Source: Neocallimastix lanati (nom. inval.) | Taxonomy: Eukaryota; Neocallimastigomycota; Neocallimastigomycetes; Neocallimastigales; Neocallimastigaceae | Direction: 5' to 3' | NCBI GenBank assembly: GCA_016946835.1 | Contig: JACVTC010000082.1 | Location: 529,501-593,500, forward strand | DNA: 64,000 nt | Shown: positions 1 through 14,624 of the stretch, one piece after another | How the letters are laid out: every line of letters begins with the position of its first letter | Numbering within the stretch: position 1 is the first letter of the stretch | The notes under the pieces: model-generated | What the model was told of the DNA's origin: nothing | Seen by the model: the letters and a program-made list of their open reading frames with translations, nothing else | Database searches by the model: none | Position numbers and translations under genes: made by a program

Positions 1-1375
<1,375 letters not shown>

Positions 1376-3655
1376 TTAATATAATTTATATGATCTTTTT
1401 TTAAGATCTTTTTCATCTTCAGAAGCACTATCTTCATTATCTTCTTCAACTTCTGCACTAACTTCTTCTTCATTTTCGGCTTCATCTTCACTATAATCAT
1501 CTCCATTAGCTAAAACATTAACCCTAAGTGGTAAATCACTAGCATTTGAACCAGCAAAAACTGTGAATTCACCTTCCTTTGGTCTAACATAATCTTCCGA
1601 TTCAACATCATAGTAAGAAAGACCATGATCATCAATGAAAATTTTAACTTCCTTACTTTGACCAGCCTTTAACATAACTTTATCAAATCCTTTGAATAAA
1701 CGAACTGGGTAGTCTTTAACTGATTCTGGGAATGAAAGGAAAATCATTGGAACTGCTGCTCCTGCAACTTTACCTGTATTCTTAACAGTTAAAGTAACAT
1801 AAAGACCATCATCTTCCATATCTGCTTCTAAATCGGAATATTCAAAAGTAGTGTAAGATAAACCATATCCGAATGGGAATGTTGGCTTGATTTCATTCTT
1901 ATCGAACCAACGGTAACCAACAAAGAGTCCTTCATTATAATCATAAACTGTCATTTTATCTCCACCATCTGGATATTCTGGTTCATATTTAACATCCGTT
2001 GGATAATCTTCACGAGGAGCCCAAGTGTATGGTAAATGACCAGAAGGATTAACATCTCCGAATAAAACATCAGTAATAGCATTACCTGTTTCTTGACCTG
2101 GTAAACCTGCGAAAATAACACCTTTAACCTTATCTAAGAATGGAACATTAACTGGACCTGGTGAATGAATAACAACAATAGTATTCTTATTAACAGCTGC
2201 AACGGCTTCAATCAATTCATTACCTCCATGCCATAAATCTAAATTAAGACGATCACCTGCATTTCCTTCAACCGTGATATATTCTTCTCCTGAATCAGCT
2301 TGAACGAAAACAATGGCTACATCTGCATTCTTAGCAACCTTGGCTGCTTTCTTGGCATCATCATCTCCATAACTGGTAACCTTAAGATTAGCTTTCTTAG
2401 CTCTTTTAGTAATGGCTGAAAGAGGATCAACAACGTATTTGAAATCGGTAGTACCTGATCCCCATCCAAGAGGAAGTGTACCATTAGCACATCTCATATC
2501 TTCACAAAGAGTTGGTGGCATAGAATCCTTACCAATAACTGCAATCTTTTTAACCTTCTTACTCTTCTTGAGTGGAAGAATATTATCTGCATTCTTTAAT
2601 AAGACATTACTATCAGCTCCAACTTTTCTATTAAGAGCCGCATTTTCTTTAGTATTAGTATCAACATATAAATTAACTTCTGGATAATTGTCCATTTGAT
2701 CAAGCTTATACATAGTACGAATGATACGTAAAACCGCATCATCTAATCTTTCTTGAGGGAAAACTCCCTTCTCAATACATTCAAGAATATGTTTTCCCCA
2801 GAAACTATCATCAACATAATCTGGTCCCCAATATTTACCTCCTGGCATATTCATATCTGTTCCAGCTCCGAAACTCTTTTCAACATCGAAAATAGCCCAC
2901 CAATCTGACATGACAAATCCTTGGAATCCGAGTTTTCCCTTTAAACTATCAGTTAAAAGTCTCTTATTTTGAGTTGAATAAGTTCCATTAATGGCATTGT
3001 AAGAAGCCATAACTGTACCAGCTTCTCCATCAATAACCGTACGATAGAATGGTTCCATGTAAACATCCCAAAGAGCTTGTTCTGGAACATTAGAAGTGGA
3101 AGCACCACGATTATTTTCTTGATCATTAGCAATGAAATGCTTAGCATTAGCAATAACACCTTGACTTTGAATACCTTTAAGAACTTCAAGACCACATTGA
3201 CCTACATAGAATGGATCTTCACCATAAGATTCAAAAATTCTACCAGCAGCTGGAGCTCTTTGAATACCCATTGAAGGAGCAAGTGCAACATTAATGCCTC
3301 TTTGATAGAATTCTTTACCTTGAGCTTCACCTACTTTACGAAGTAATTTTCTATCGAAAGTAGCAGCGGTGTTAATAGAAGCTTGCCATGAAGTAGCAGT
3401 TCCTTTAGCAAATCTTACACCAGCTGGACCATCTTGAAGACAAATACCTTTGAAACCTTTTCTTTCAATTGGATCAATAGAACCGACACAAACACCGGTC
3501 ATATTTTCTCTACCAGTAACGAGAGTAATCTTTTCTTCATTAGTTAAATCTTTACACCATTCTCTAGCCTTAGCATCAGCTTCTTCCCAAGAAATAGCTA
3601 AAGACTTAGTAGCAAAAACAACAGCAATAGTAGATAAAACAGATGAGAATTTCAT
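1376..3655 (-). CDS. GH3 beta-glucosidase, copy A (secreted)
   Basis: Intronless gene for a 759-residue glycoside hydrolase family 3 enzyme. Family members of this type release glucose from cellobiose and short cello-oligosaccharides by a retaining mechanism. Residues 1-20 look like a signal peptide ending SLA. The N-terminal (beta/alpha)8 domain covers about 30-320, with the substrate-binding AKHF at 171-174 and the nucleophile Asp251 in MSDWW. The second domain (about 345-545) carries DSGEEYI, where Glu457 aligns with the family's general acid/base. A fibronectin III-like domain follows (about 610-710). The C-terminus is a Glu/Asp-rich tail (about 719-750) ending KKRSYKLY. Four NxS/T sequons (N51, N223, N391, N704) fit secretion. 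No dockerin is visible, so it is probably not cellulosome-bound. Copy A alone has Arg711, where B, C and D have Lys. Confidence 0.95.
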   Translation of the reverse strand: MKFSSVLSTIAVVFATKSLAISWEEADAKAREWCKDLTNEEKITLVTGRENMTGVCVGSIDPIERKGFKGICLQDGPAGVRFAKGTATSWQASINTAATFDRKLLRKVGEAQGKEFYQRGINVALAPSMGIQRAPAAGRIFESYGEDPFYVGQCGLEVLKGIQSQGVIANAKHFIANDQENNRGASTSNVPEQALWDVYMEPFYRTVIDGEAGTVMASYNAINGTYSTQNKRLLTDSLKGKLGFQGFVMSDWWAIFDVEKSFGAGTDMNMPGGKYWGPDYVDDSFWGKHILECIEKGVFPQERLDDAVLRIIRTMYKLDQMDNYPEVNLYVDTNTKENAALNRKVGADSNVLLKNADNILPLKKSKKVKKIAVIGKDSMPPTLCEDMRCANGTLPLGWGSGTTDFKYVVDPLSAITKRAKKANLKVTSYGDDDAKKAAKVAKNADVAIVFVQADSGEEYITVEGNAGDRLNLDLWHGGNELIEAVAAVNKNTIVVIHSPGPVNVPFLDKVKGVIFAGLPGQETGNAITDVLFGDVNPSGHLPYTWAPREDYPTDVKYEPEYPDGGDKMTVYDYNEGLFVGYRWFDKNEIKPTFPFGYGLSYTTFEYSDLEADMEDDGLYVTLTVKNTGKVAGAAVPMIFLSFPESVKDYPVRLFKGFDKVMLKAGQSKEVKIFIDDHGLSYYDVESEDYVRPKEGEFTVFAGSNASDLPLRVNVLANGDDYSEDEAENEEEVSAEVEEDNEDSASEDEKDLKKRSYKLY

Positions 3656-5738
<2,083 letters not shown>

Positions 5739-8018
5739 ATGAAATTCTCATCTGTTTTATCTACTATTGCTGTTGTTTTTGCTACTAAGTCTTTAGCTAT
5801 TTCTTGGGAAGAAGCTGATGCTAAGGCTAGAGAATGGTGTAAAGATTTAACTAATGAAGAAAAAATTACTCTCGTTACAGGTAGAGAAAATATGACCGGT
5901 GTTTGTGTCGGTTCTATTGATCCAATTGAAAGAAAAGGCTTCAAAGGTATTTGTCTTCAAGATGGTCCAGCTGGTGTAAGATTTGCTAAAGGAACTGCTA
6001 CTTCATGGCAAGCTTCTATTAACACCGCTGCTACTTTCGATAGAAAATTACTTCGTAAAGTAGGTGAAGCTCAAGGTAAAGAATTCTATCAAAGAGGTAT
6101 TAATGTTGCACTTGCTCCTTCAATGGGTATTCAAAGAGCTCCAGCTGCTGGTAGAATTTTTGAATCTTATGGTGAAGATCCATTCTATGTAGGTCAATGT
6201 GGTCTTGAAGTTCTTAAGGGTATTCAAAGTCAAGGTGTTATTGCTAATGCTAAGCATTTCATTGCTAATGATCAAGAAAATAATCGTGGTGCTTCCACTT
6301 CTAATGTTCCAGAACAAGCTCTTTGGGATGTTTACATGGAACCATTCTATCGTACGGTTATTGATGGAGAAGCTGGTACAGTTATGGCTTCTTACAATGC
6401 CATTAATGGAACTTATTCAACTCAAAATAAGAGACTTTTAACTGATAGTTTAAAGGGAAAACTCGGATTCCAAGGATTTGTCATGTCAGATTGGTGGGCT
6501 ATTTTCGATGTTGAAAAGAGTTTCGGAGCTGGAACAGATATGAATATGCCAGGAGGTAAATATTGGGGACCAGATTATGTTGATGATAGTTTCTGGGGAA
6601 AACATATTCTTGAATGTATTGAGAAGGGAGTTTTCCCTCAAGAAAGATTAGATGATGCGGTTTTACGTATCATTCGTACTATGTATAAGCTTGATCAAAT
6701 GGATAATTATCCAGAAGTTAATTTATATGTTGATACTAATACTAAAGAAAATGCGGCTCTTAATAGAAAAGTTGGAGCTGATAGTAATGTATTATTAAAG
6801 AATGCAGATAATATTCTTCCACTCAAGAAGAGTAAGAAGGTTAAAAAGATTGCAGTTATTGGTAAGGATTCTATGCCACCAACTCTTTGTGAAGATATGA
6901 GATGTGCTAATGGTACACTTCCTCTTGGATGGGGATCAGGTACTACTGATTTCAAATATGTTGTTGATCCTCTTTCAGCCATTACTAAGAGAGCTAAGAA
7001 AGCTAATCTTAAGGTTACCAGTTATGGAGATGATGATGCCAAGAAAGCAGCCAAGGTTGCTAAGAATGCAGATGTAGCCATTGTTTTCGTTCAAGCTGAT
7101 TCAGGAGAAGAATATATCACGGTTGAAGGAAATGCAGGTGATCGTCTTAATTTAGATTTATGGCATGGAGGTAATGAATTAATTGAAGCCGTTGCAGCTG
7201 TTAATAAGAATACTATTGTTGTTATTCATTCACCAGGTCCAGTTAATGTTCCATTCTTAGATAAGGTTAAAGGTGTTATTTTCGCAGGTTTACCAGGTCA
7301 AGAAACAGGTAATGCTATTACTGATGTTTTATTCGGAGATGTTAATCCTTCTGGTCATTTACCATACACTTGGGCTCCTCGTGAAGATTATCCAACGGAT
7401 GTTAAATATGAACCAGAATATCCAGATGGTGGAGATAAAATGACAGTTTATGATTATAATGAAGGACTCTTTGTTGGTTACCGTTGGTTCGATAAGAATG
7501 AAATCAAGCCAACATTCCCATTCGGATATGGTTTATCTTACACTACTTTTGAATATTCCGATTTAGAAGCAGATATGGAAGATGATGGTCTTTATGTTAC
7601 TTTAACTGTTAAGAATACAGGTAAAGTTGCAGGAGCAGCAGTTCCAATGATTTTCCTTTCATTCCCAGAATCTGTTAAAGACTACCCAGTTCGTTTATTC
7701 AAAGGATTTGATAAAGTTATGTTAAAGGCTGGTCAAAGTAAGGAAGTTAAAATTTTCATTGATGATCATGGTCTTTCTTACTATGATGTTGAATCGGAAG
7801 ATTATGTTAGACCAAAGGAAGGTGAATTCACAGTTTTTGCTGGTTCAAATGCTAGTGATTTACCACTCAAGGTTAATGTTTTAGCTAATGGAGATGATTA
7901 TAGTGAAGATGAGGCCGAAAATGAAGAAGAAGTTAGTGCAGAAGTTGAAGAAGATAATGAAGATAGTGCTTCTGAAGATGAAAAAGATCTTAAAAAGAGA
8001 TCATACAAAAGTTACTAA
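5739..8018 (+). CDS. GH3 beta-glucosidase, copy B (secreted)
   Basis: Right arm of the first palindrome, 759 residues. It has the same signal peptide, catalytic Asp251, acid/base Glu457, fibronectin III-like domain and acidic tail as copy A. It shares Val513 and Asp750 with copy A and ends RSYKSY. The ATG at 5739 is supported because it starts the same MKFSSVLST signal peptide in all four copies and follows an A-rich leader. Synonymous changes private to B include ACA for Thr47 and GTA for Val351. The upstream sequence is the second of two promoter types in the array, shared with copy D. No intron is visible. The nearest alternative label is a broader GH3 glycosidase such as beta-xylosidase, but the residues around the active site look more like fungal beta-glucosidases. 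Confidence 0.95.
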   Translation: MKFSSVLSTIAVVFATKSLAISWEEADAKAREWCKDLTNEEKITLVTGRENMTGVCVGSIDPIERKGFKGICLQDGPAGVRFAKGTATSWQASINTAATFDRKLLRKVGEAQGKEFYQRGINVALAPSMGIQRAPAAGRIFESYGEDPFYVGQCGLEVLKGIQSQGVIANAKHFIANDQENNRGASTSNVPEQALWDVYMEPFYRTVIDGEAGTVMASYNAINGTYSTQNKRLLTDSLKGKLGFQGFVMSDWWAIFDVEKSFGAGTDMNMPGGKYWGPDYVDDSFWGKHILECIEKGVFPQERLDDAVLRIIRTMYKLDQMDNYPEVNLYVDTNTKENAALNRKVGADSNVLLKNADNILPLKKSKKVKKIAVIGKDSMPPTLCEDMRCANGTLPLGWGSGTTDFKYVVDPLSAITKRAKKANLKVTSYGDDDAKKAAKVAKNADVAIVFVQADSGEEYITVEGNAGDRLNLDLWHGGNELIEAVAAVNKNTIVVIHSPGPVNVPFLDKVKGVIFAGLPGQETGNAITDVLFGDVNPSGHLPYTWAPREDYPTDVKYEPEYPDGGDKMTVYDYNEGLFVGYRWFDKNEIKPTFPFGYGLSYTTFEYSDLEADMEDDGLYVTLTVKNTGKVAGAAVPMIFLSFPESVKDYPVRLFKGFDKVMLKAGQSKEVKIFIDDHGLSYYDVESEDYVRPKEGEFTVFAGSNASDLPLKVNVLANGDDYSEDEAENEEEVSAEVEEDNEDSASEDEKDLKKRSYKSY

Positions 8019-10223
8019 TTTTGAATAATTATTATATAATATTATTACTAAATAATATTTTATTCTATTTAAGATGTTAAAAAATATATTTATAAAATTT
8101 TTAAAATTTTAAATGTATTCTTAATTATAAAAATGAAAGAATAGATAAAGTTAAAATAAAATATGTATAAATTCAATGTTAATAATAAATTTGTTAAGTA
8201 CAATAATAAATTCTGTTTTAAACTATAAGAATTTATTGAAATTGATGTAAAATTAATAATTATAAATATAAAAAAATTATTGAATATACCAATAAAAATT
8301 TTAATATAAAAATATAAAAATAAAAATAAAAAAAAAAAAAAAAAAAAGAATAAAATTTATATTCATGTTTTATAGTATTATATTAATTCGATATTTATAT
8401 TCATAAATTTTAGTATATTTAACTAATGAATTAATATATTTAGTGTTGATAATTATACATAATACTTACTGTTAATTAATGAAATTAAATTATATATTCA
8501 TTTATCCTTTGTATAATAGAATTATTTATTACTTATTTGTATTTGCATTATGTATTGAACAATTTTATTATTTTAATGATGTTAATATTTATTATATTAT
8601 ATTTAAATTAATGTCATAATAAAAATTTTTTAATATGTAAAAGAATATAATATTCATAGATATAACTAAAATATATAAATATATATTATATAATCAAATT
8701 TATAGATATATTCAATGAGAATAAATATATAATTAAGACATAAATAAAATTATTTTATTAAATTTTAAATTAAAAAAATTATTTTTTAGTATTTTTATAA
8801 TTTATAAATTTCTTTAATTTAATTTAATTTTTTAAAAAATAAAATGTTCGTGCATCTTAATAAGTTTCATAGCTTCAACTAAAAAAAAAAAAAAAAAAAA
8901 AATTTAATATATATATGTATTTTTACACTTAAAAATATATTAAATTTTTTTTTTTTTATTTTTAAATCAAAATCTAAATCAATAAATATATATATATGAA
9001 TATAAATAAAATAGAATTAAGAAGGTGATATGATCAAAAACATTCGAATTATTAAAATATTTTATTAATATTTTATAACATCTATCAAAAAAAAATTAAA
9101 ATAAAATAAAATAAAAATAAAAATAAAAAAAAAAAAATTAAAAAATTGAAGATTTATTTAATTGATTTTACATCTTTCAATATTGAAAATAATTAATTGG
9201 TTTTTCTTAAAATTAGAAATATATTATACATTGCTTTTTTAACGTAGATTTTAAATAAAGCTATCAATAATATAAAAAAAAATAGTTTATATTAATAATT
9301 ATATTCAAATGGTATTATTATAAAGTATATTATTTAATATATTTTCTATAAATAATTAAAACGATATGTCTAAATATTTATACAGAGAGTAATAAATATT
9401 ATATAATATTATATCTTTTTATAACTTTTTGAATAGTAAACATAAATTTATTTACAATATAAAAAATTTTTTTGATTTTATATTATATGATCATATATAT
9501 TATGACATATTTAATGCACTTTTAGATGTATTATCATATAAAATATACTTTGAGTTCAAAAACCTAATTTACAATTATTTAAAAGTTTCCCAAAAATCTA
9601 ATTTATGAAAACTTTCCAAAAACCTAATTTATTAATATTTATATTAGGTTTAAAGCATATAGATGAATCTTTAAAATAATTTTATTTTAAATCATTATAA
9701 TAATAATAGGTTATTGGACAAAAATATATATATATATATACATTTTGCTATATATTTAAATTTTTATTATTTCTTCATTTTCAATTGTAAAATGAACTTA
9801 TTGAAATAATTAAAAAAAAAAAAAAATTCTAATTTTTAATTTATTTATTAAATATTTTTATTATAAACCATTTTAAAATTTGAATTTTATATATACAAAT
9901 TTAATAAATGATCAATTTGTTCAATATCATTATTTTTGTATTTTTATTAATATCTATTAAATATTTTTATTTTATATTATTTTTATTAATATTTGAATTT
10001 TTATACACAAATTTTATAAATTATCATTTGTTCAATTTCAACATTTTTGTATTTTAATTAATATTATTATAAATATAAAAATTAGATTTAATATGATAAT
10101 ATCAAATTTAATTTTATATTACATATTATATTTTATATATTTTATATATCCATATTAACTATATTTTAAATATATAGTAAATTATAATTTAACTCTTTTA
10201 TTTTTTGTATTTAAAAATTAAAT
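8019..10223. other. Convergent AT-rich spacer between the two GH3 pairs
   Basis: No gene seen. It holds the 3' flanks of copies B and C. Small internal repeats occur: three AAAACCTAATTTA-like units at about 9557-9635, and two diverged direct copies of about 115 bp at about 9842-10070 that share the words TGTTCAAT and TATTTTTGTATTTT. A and T runs occur near 8325-8345, 8881-8902 and 9118-9140. Confidence 0.6.
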
Positions 10224-12503
10224 TTAATAATTTTTGTAAGATCTCTTCTTAAGTTCTTTTTCATCTTCAGAAGCACTATCCTCATTATCTTCTTCAACTT
10301 CTGCACTAACTTCTTCTCCATTTTCGGCTTCATCTTCACTATAATCATCTCCATTAGCTAAAACATTAACCTTAAGTGGTAAATCACTAGCATTTGAACC
10401 AGCAAAGACTGTGAATTCACCTTCCTTTGGTCTAACATAATCTTCCGATTCAACATCATAGTAAGAAAGACCATGATCATCAATGAAAATTTTAACTTCC
10501 TTACTTTGACCAGCCTTTAACATAACTTTATCGAATCCTTTGAATAAACGAACTGGGTAGTCTTTAACTGATTCTGGGAATGAAAGGAAAATCATTGGAA
10601 CTGCTGCTCCTGCAACTTTACCTGTATTCTTAACAGTTAAAGTAACATAAAGACCATCATCTTCCATATCTGCTTCTAAATCGGAATATTCAAAAGTAGT
10701 GTAAGATAAACCATATCCGAATGGGAATGTTGGCTTGATTTCATTCTTATCGAACCAACGGTAACCAACAAAGAGTCCTTCATTATAATCATAAACTGTC
10801 ATTTTATCTCCACCATCTGGATATTCTGGTTCATATTTAACATCCGTTGGATAATCTTCACGAGGAGCCCAAGTGTATGGTAAATGACCAGAAGGATTAA
10901 CATCTCCGAATAAAACATCAGTAATAGCATTACCTGTTTCTTGACCTGGTAAACCTGCGAAAATAATACCTTTAACCTTATCTAAGAATGGAACATTAAC
11001 TGGACCTGGTGAATGAATAACAACAATAGTATTCTTATTAACAGCTGCAACGGCTTCAATCAATTCATTACCTCCATGCCATAAATCTAAATTAAGACGA
11101 TCACCTGCATTTCCTTCAACCGTGATATATTCTTCTCCTGAATCAGCTTGAACGAAAACAATGGCTACATCTGCATTCTTAGCAACCTTGGCTGCTTTCT
11201 TGGCATCATCATCTCCATAACTGGTAACCTTAAGATTAGCTTTCTTAGCTCTCTTAGTAATGGCTGAAAGAGGATCAACAACGTATTTGAAATCAGTAGT
11301 ACCTGATCCCCATCCAAGAGGAAGTGTACCATTAGCACATCTCATATCTTCACAAAGAGTTGGTGGCATAGAATCCTTACCAATAACTGCAATCTTTTTA
11401 ACCTTCTTACTCTTCTTGAGTGGAAGAATATTATCTGCATTCTTTAATAAGACATTACTATCAGCTCCAACTTTTCTATTAAGAGCTGCATTTTCTTTAG
11501 TATTAGTATCAACATATAAGTTAACTTCTGGATAATTATCCATTTGATCAAGCTTATACATAGTACGAATGATACGTAAAACCGCATCATCTAATCTTTC
11601 TTGAGGGAAAACTCCCTTCTCAATACATTCAAGAATATGTTTTCCCCAGAAACTATCATCAACATAATCTGGTCCCCAATATTTACCTCCTGGCATATTC
11701 ATATCTGTTCCAGCTCCGAAACTCTTTTCAACATCGAAAATAGCCCACCAATCTGACATGACAAATCCTTGGAATCCGAGTTTTCCCTTTAAACTATCAG
11801 TTAAAAGTCTCTTATTTTGAGTTGAATAAGTTCCATTAATGGCATTGTAAGAAGCCATAACTGTACCAGCTTCTCCATCAATAACCGTACGATAGAATGG
11901 TTCCATGTAAACATCCCAAAGAGCTTGTTCTGGAACATTAGAAGTGGAAGCACCACGATTATTTTCTTGATCATTAGCAATGAAATGCTTAGCATTAGCA
12001 ATAACACCTTGACTTTGAATACCCTTAAGAACTTCAAGACCACATTGACCAACATAGAATGGATCTTCACCATAAGATTCAAAAATTCTACCAGCAGCTG
12101 GAGCTCTTTGAATACCCATTGAAGGAGCAAGTGCAACATTAATACCTCTTTGATAGAATTCTTTACCTTGAGCTTCACCTACTTTACGAAGTAATTTTCT
12201 ATCGAAAGTAGCAGCGGTGTTAATAGAAGCTTGCCATGAAGTAGCAGTTCCTTTAGCGAATCTTACACCAGCTGGACCATCTTGAAGACAAATACCTTTG
12301 AAACCTTTTCTTTCAATTGGATCAATAGAACCGACACAAACACCGGTCATATTTTCTCTACCAGTAACGAGAGTAATTTTTTCTTCATTAGTTAAATCTT
12401 TACACCATTCTCTAGCCTTAGCATCAGCTTCTTCCCAAGAAATAGCTAAAGACTTAGTAGCAAAAACAACAGCAATAGTAGATAAAACAGATGAGAATTT
12501 CAT
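10224..12503 (-). CDS. GH3 beta-glucosidase, copy C (secreted)
   Basis: Left arm of the second palindrome, 759 residues and intact. It carries the C/D-type variants Ile513 and Glu750 and ends RSYKNY. A private change turns one Glu of the acidic tail into Gly (EDEAENGEE, about residue 729). Private synonymous changes include TTC for Phe82, GAC-type changes near Phe657 and AGT-CTT near Val699. Its 5' flank matches that of copy A almost base for base for several hundred bases, so A and C probably share one promoter type. All active-site motifs are present, so it is predicted to be functional. Confidence 0.95.
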   Translation of the reverse strand: MKFSSVLSTIAVVFATKSLAISWEEADAKAREWCKDLTNEEKITLVTGRENMTGVCVGSIDPIERKGFKGICLQDGPAGVRFAKGTATSWQASINTAATFDRKLLRKVGEAQGKEFYQRGINVALAPSMGIQRAPAAGRIFESYGEDPFYVGQCGLEVLKGIQSQGVIANAKHFIANDQENNRGASTSNVPEQALWDVYMEPFYRTVIDGEAGTVMASYNAINGTYSTQNKRLLTDSLKGKLGFQGFVMSDWWAIFDVEKSFGAGTDMNMPGGKYWGPDYVDDSFWGKHILECIEKGVFPQERLDDAVLRIIRTMYKLDQMDNYPEVNLYVDTNTKENAALNRKVGADSNVLLKNADNILPLKKSKKVKKIAVIGKDSMPPTLCEDMRCANGTLPLGWGSGTTDFKYVVDPLSAITKRAKKANLKVTSYGDDDAKKAAKVAKNADVAIVFVQADSGEEYITVEGNAGDRLNLDLWHGGNELIEAVAAVNKNTIVVIHSPGPVNVPFLDKVKGIIFAGLPGQETGNAITDVLFGDVNPSGHLPYTWAPREDYPTDVKYEPEYPDGGDKMTVYDYNEGLFVGYRWFDKNEIKPTFPFGYGLSYTTFEYSDLEADMEDDGLYVTLTVKNTGKVAGAAVPMIFLSFPESVKDYPVRLFKGFDKVMLKAGQSKEVKIFIDDHGLSYYDVESEDYVRPKEGEFTVFAGSNASDLPLKVNVLANGDDYSEDEAENGEEVSAEVEEDNEDSASEDEKELKKRSYKNY

Positions 12504-14624
12504 TTTAATTTATATTTAATTTTTAGAAATATATTTTATTACTTTATTTATTCAATTTACTTAATTTACTTAATTTATTTAAATATTATTTTATTATATT
12601 TTATTTAATTATTATTATTATTTATTATGTTATATTTTTTAATATTATTACTTTAAAATAATATTATTTATCTTCTTATTTATAATATATTTATTTATAT
12701 AAAAATAATATCAAATTATTTTTATGTGAGATAATTTTAATGTAATAAATGATGAAGAAAATTTTCCTTTTAAATACTTTCTCTAAAATATCATTGAAAA
12801 ATATTATTATTTTTAATATTTTTAAAGTTTAATTATTATTATTATTACTAATAATTATATAATATCATTAATAATATTTCTAATTACTATTATTATTATT
12901 ATTAGTAGTAGTAGTAGTAGTAGCAGTTGTAGTATTATAATTACTATTATTTTTATTATATTTATTACTATTATTATCAATATTAATAGTATAATTACTA
13001 TTATTGCTATTATTATTATCTTTATTACTATTATTATTATTATTATAATTATTATTATTGTTATTGTTATTATCTTTATTATTACGATTATTATTATTAA
13101 TAGTATAATAATTACTATTATTAATATTATTATTGTTAATATTTATAATTACAATTATTATTGTTTTTATTATAAGTATTATTAGTTTTAGTATTAGTAT
13201 TATCATCATTTTAATTATACTATTATACCCCTTGTTAAAATTTAATATTAATTAAAAATTATTGTTGTATGGAATAACTTAAAAAAATAATATTTATTGT
13301 TGATTATATAAAATATATCTTTCCATTTCTCAAAAATATAATTATGTATTGAAATTCTTTAAAAATTTTATATATATATTAAATATTTCGTTAACAATAA
13401 AAATTAATATTTAAGAAAGTTTATAATATTTTAATCGTTAATTCAATTTATTTTAGTTTTATTAATTAAAGATGACCGTTTATTAATAATAAATAAATTA
13501 TATGTTTTATATAATTCATTTATTATATAAATAAAACCAATACTTTATGTAAATTATATTAAGAACATTATACGTAAATAACAAATTTACTACATTCTGA
13601 ACTAAATAATAACATAATTAAAGAATATTTAATTTAAATATAATAAACTTTTTCCTAACAAATGTTTTTTTTATTATTATTATTATTATTACTCTTAACT
13701 AATTTTGAAGATAAATACATTTTTTCCCATAATCTTAATCTTTATAAAATAAAATAATGCAAAATAATTGTATTTAAAAATAAAAAAAAATGAAAAATGT
13801 ATTGGAAAACAAAAAAAATGAGAATTCAAATCATTTCTTTTAAATTTTAATGAAAATCAATAAATTTGGTGTAAAATTAATTTAAAAAATAATTAAAAAA
13901 AAAAAAAAATTAAAAAATAAACAATGAATTGATAGTAAAAATTAAAATAAATATAAATAAAGTTAAACACTAAATATTAAACATTTTATTAATTTCAGAA
14001 ATAATAATATTTTAAATTTTAATTTTTTAGTTTTTATATAAATTTATCTTTTCATTTAAAATTTCATCCGCAACAAATATAAAAAGTTTTAAAAAGGGTT
14101 AATATTATGTATTACTATTTTATTATTCTATTACTAAAAGATTAAAATGTTAATTAAAAAGTATAAAAATTAAATATTATATATAATATTAACATAGTTA
14201 TAATATGCTAAGTTTAATTTAGTTTTATATATATATATAAAAAAAAAAAAATTGAAAATCATATAAATTGGATGAATTTTCTTTACACTTTATAAGATAA
14301 ATTTTTAAAATATTTTAATATTAGAATATTTTATATAAATAAATTTTTATTATCTAAATAAATTTTCAATAATATTATTAATTATAATTTAATAATATTT
14401 AAACATTATTATAAGATAAAATATTTAATAATTTGACATTATTTAAAATATTTTATAAATTTAGTTTATTTAGAAATTATATAATATAATTATTAACCAT
14501 TAAAATAAAAATAAATTTATTCATTGAAATTTAAATATATTATAAATAAAAAAAAAAAAAATAACATAAAATAAAAATAAAAAAAATATAAATTAAAAAT
14601 TAAAATATTATATTTATATAGAAA
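12504..14624. promoter_or_regulatory. Divergent intergenic region between GH3 copies C and D
   Basis: Duplicate of the spacer at 3656-5738. Flanks next to both start codons are near identical to that spacer. The middle differs: the ATT tract is short and interrupted (about 12832-13170, mixed with ACT and AGT units), and there is an extra insertion of about 42 bp at about 13491-13532. No specific regulatory motif can be named by eye. Confidence 0.6.

Noticed and set aside
2412-2687. Open frames of 65-125 codons inside the GH3 genes, on both strands
   Set aside because: They recur at the same place in all four copies because the genes are copies of each other. The GH3 frame explains the sequence, and none has its own domain.
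12880-13209. Minus-strand Asn-rich open frame in the C/D spacer
   Set aside because: It reads ATT-type microsatellite DNA as poly-Asn. It lies in a promoter spacer and is not conserved in the duplicate spacer.
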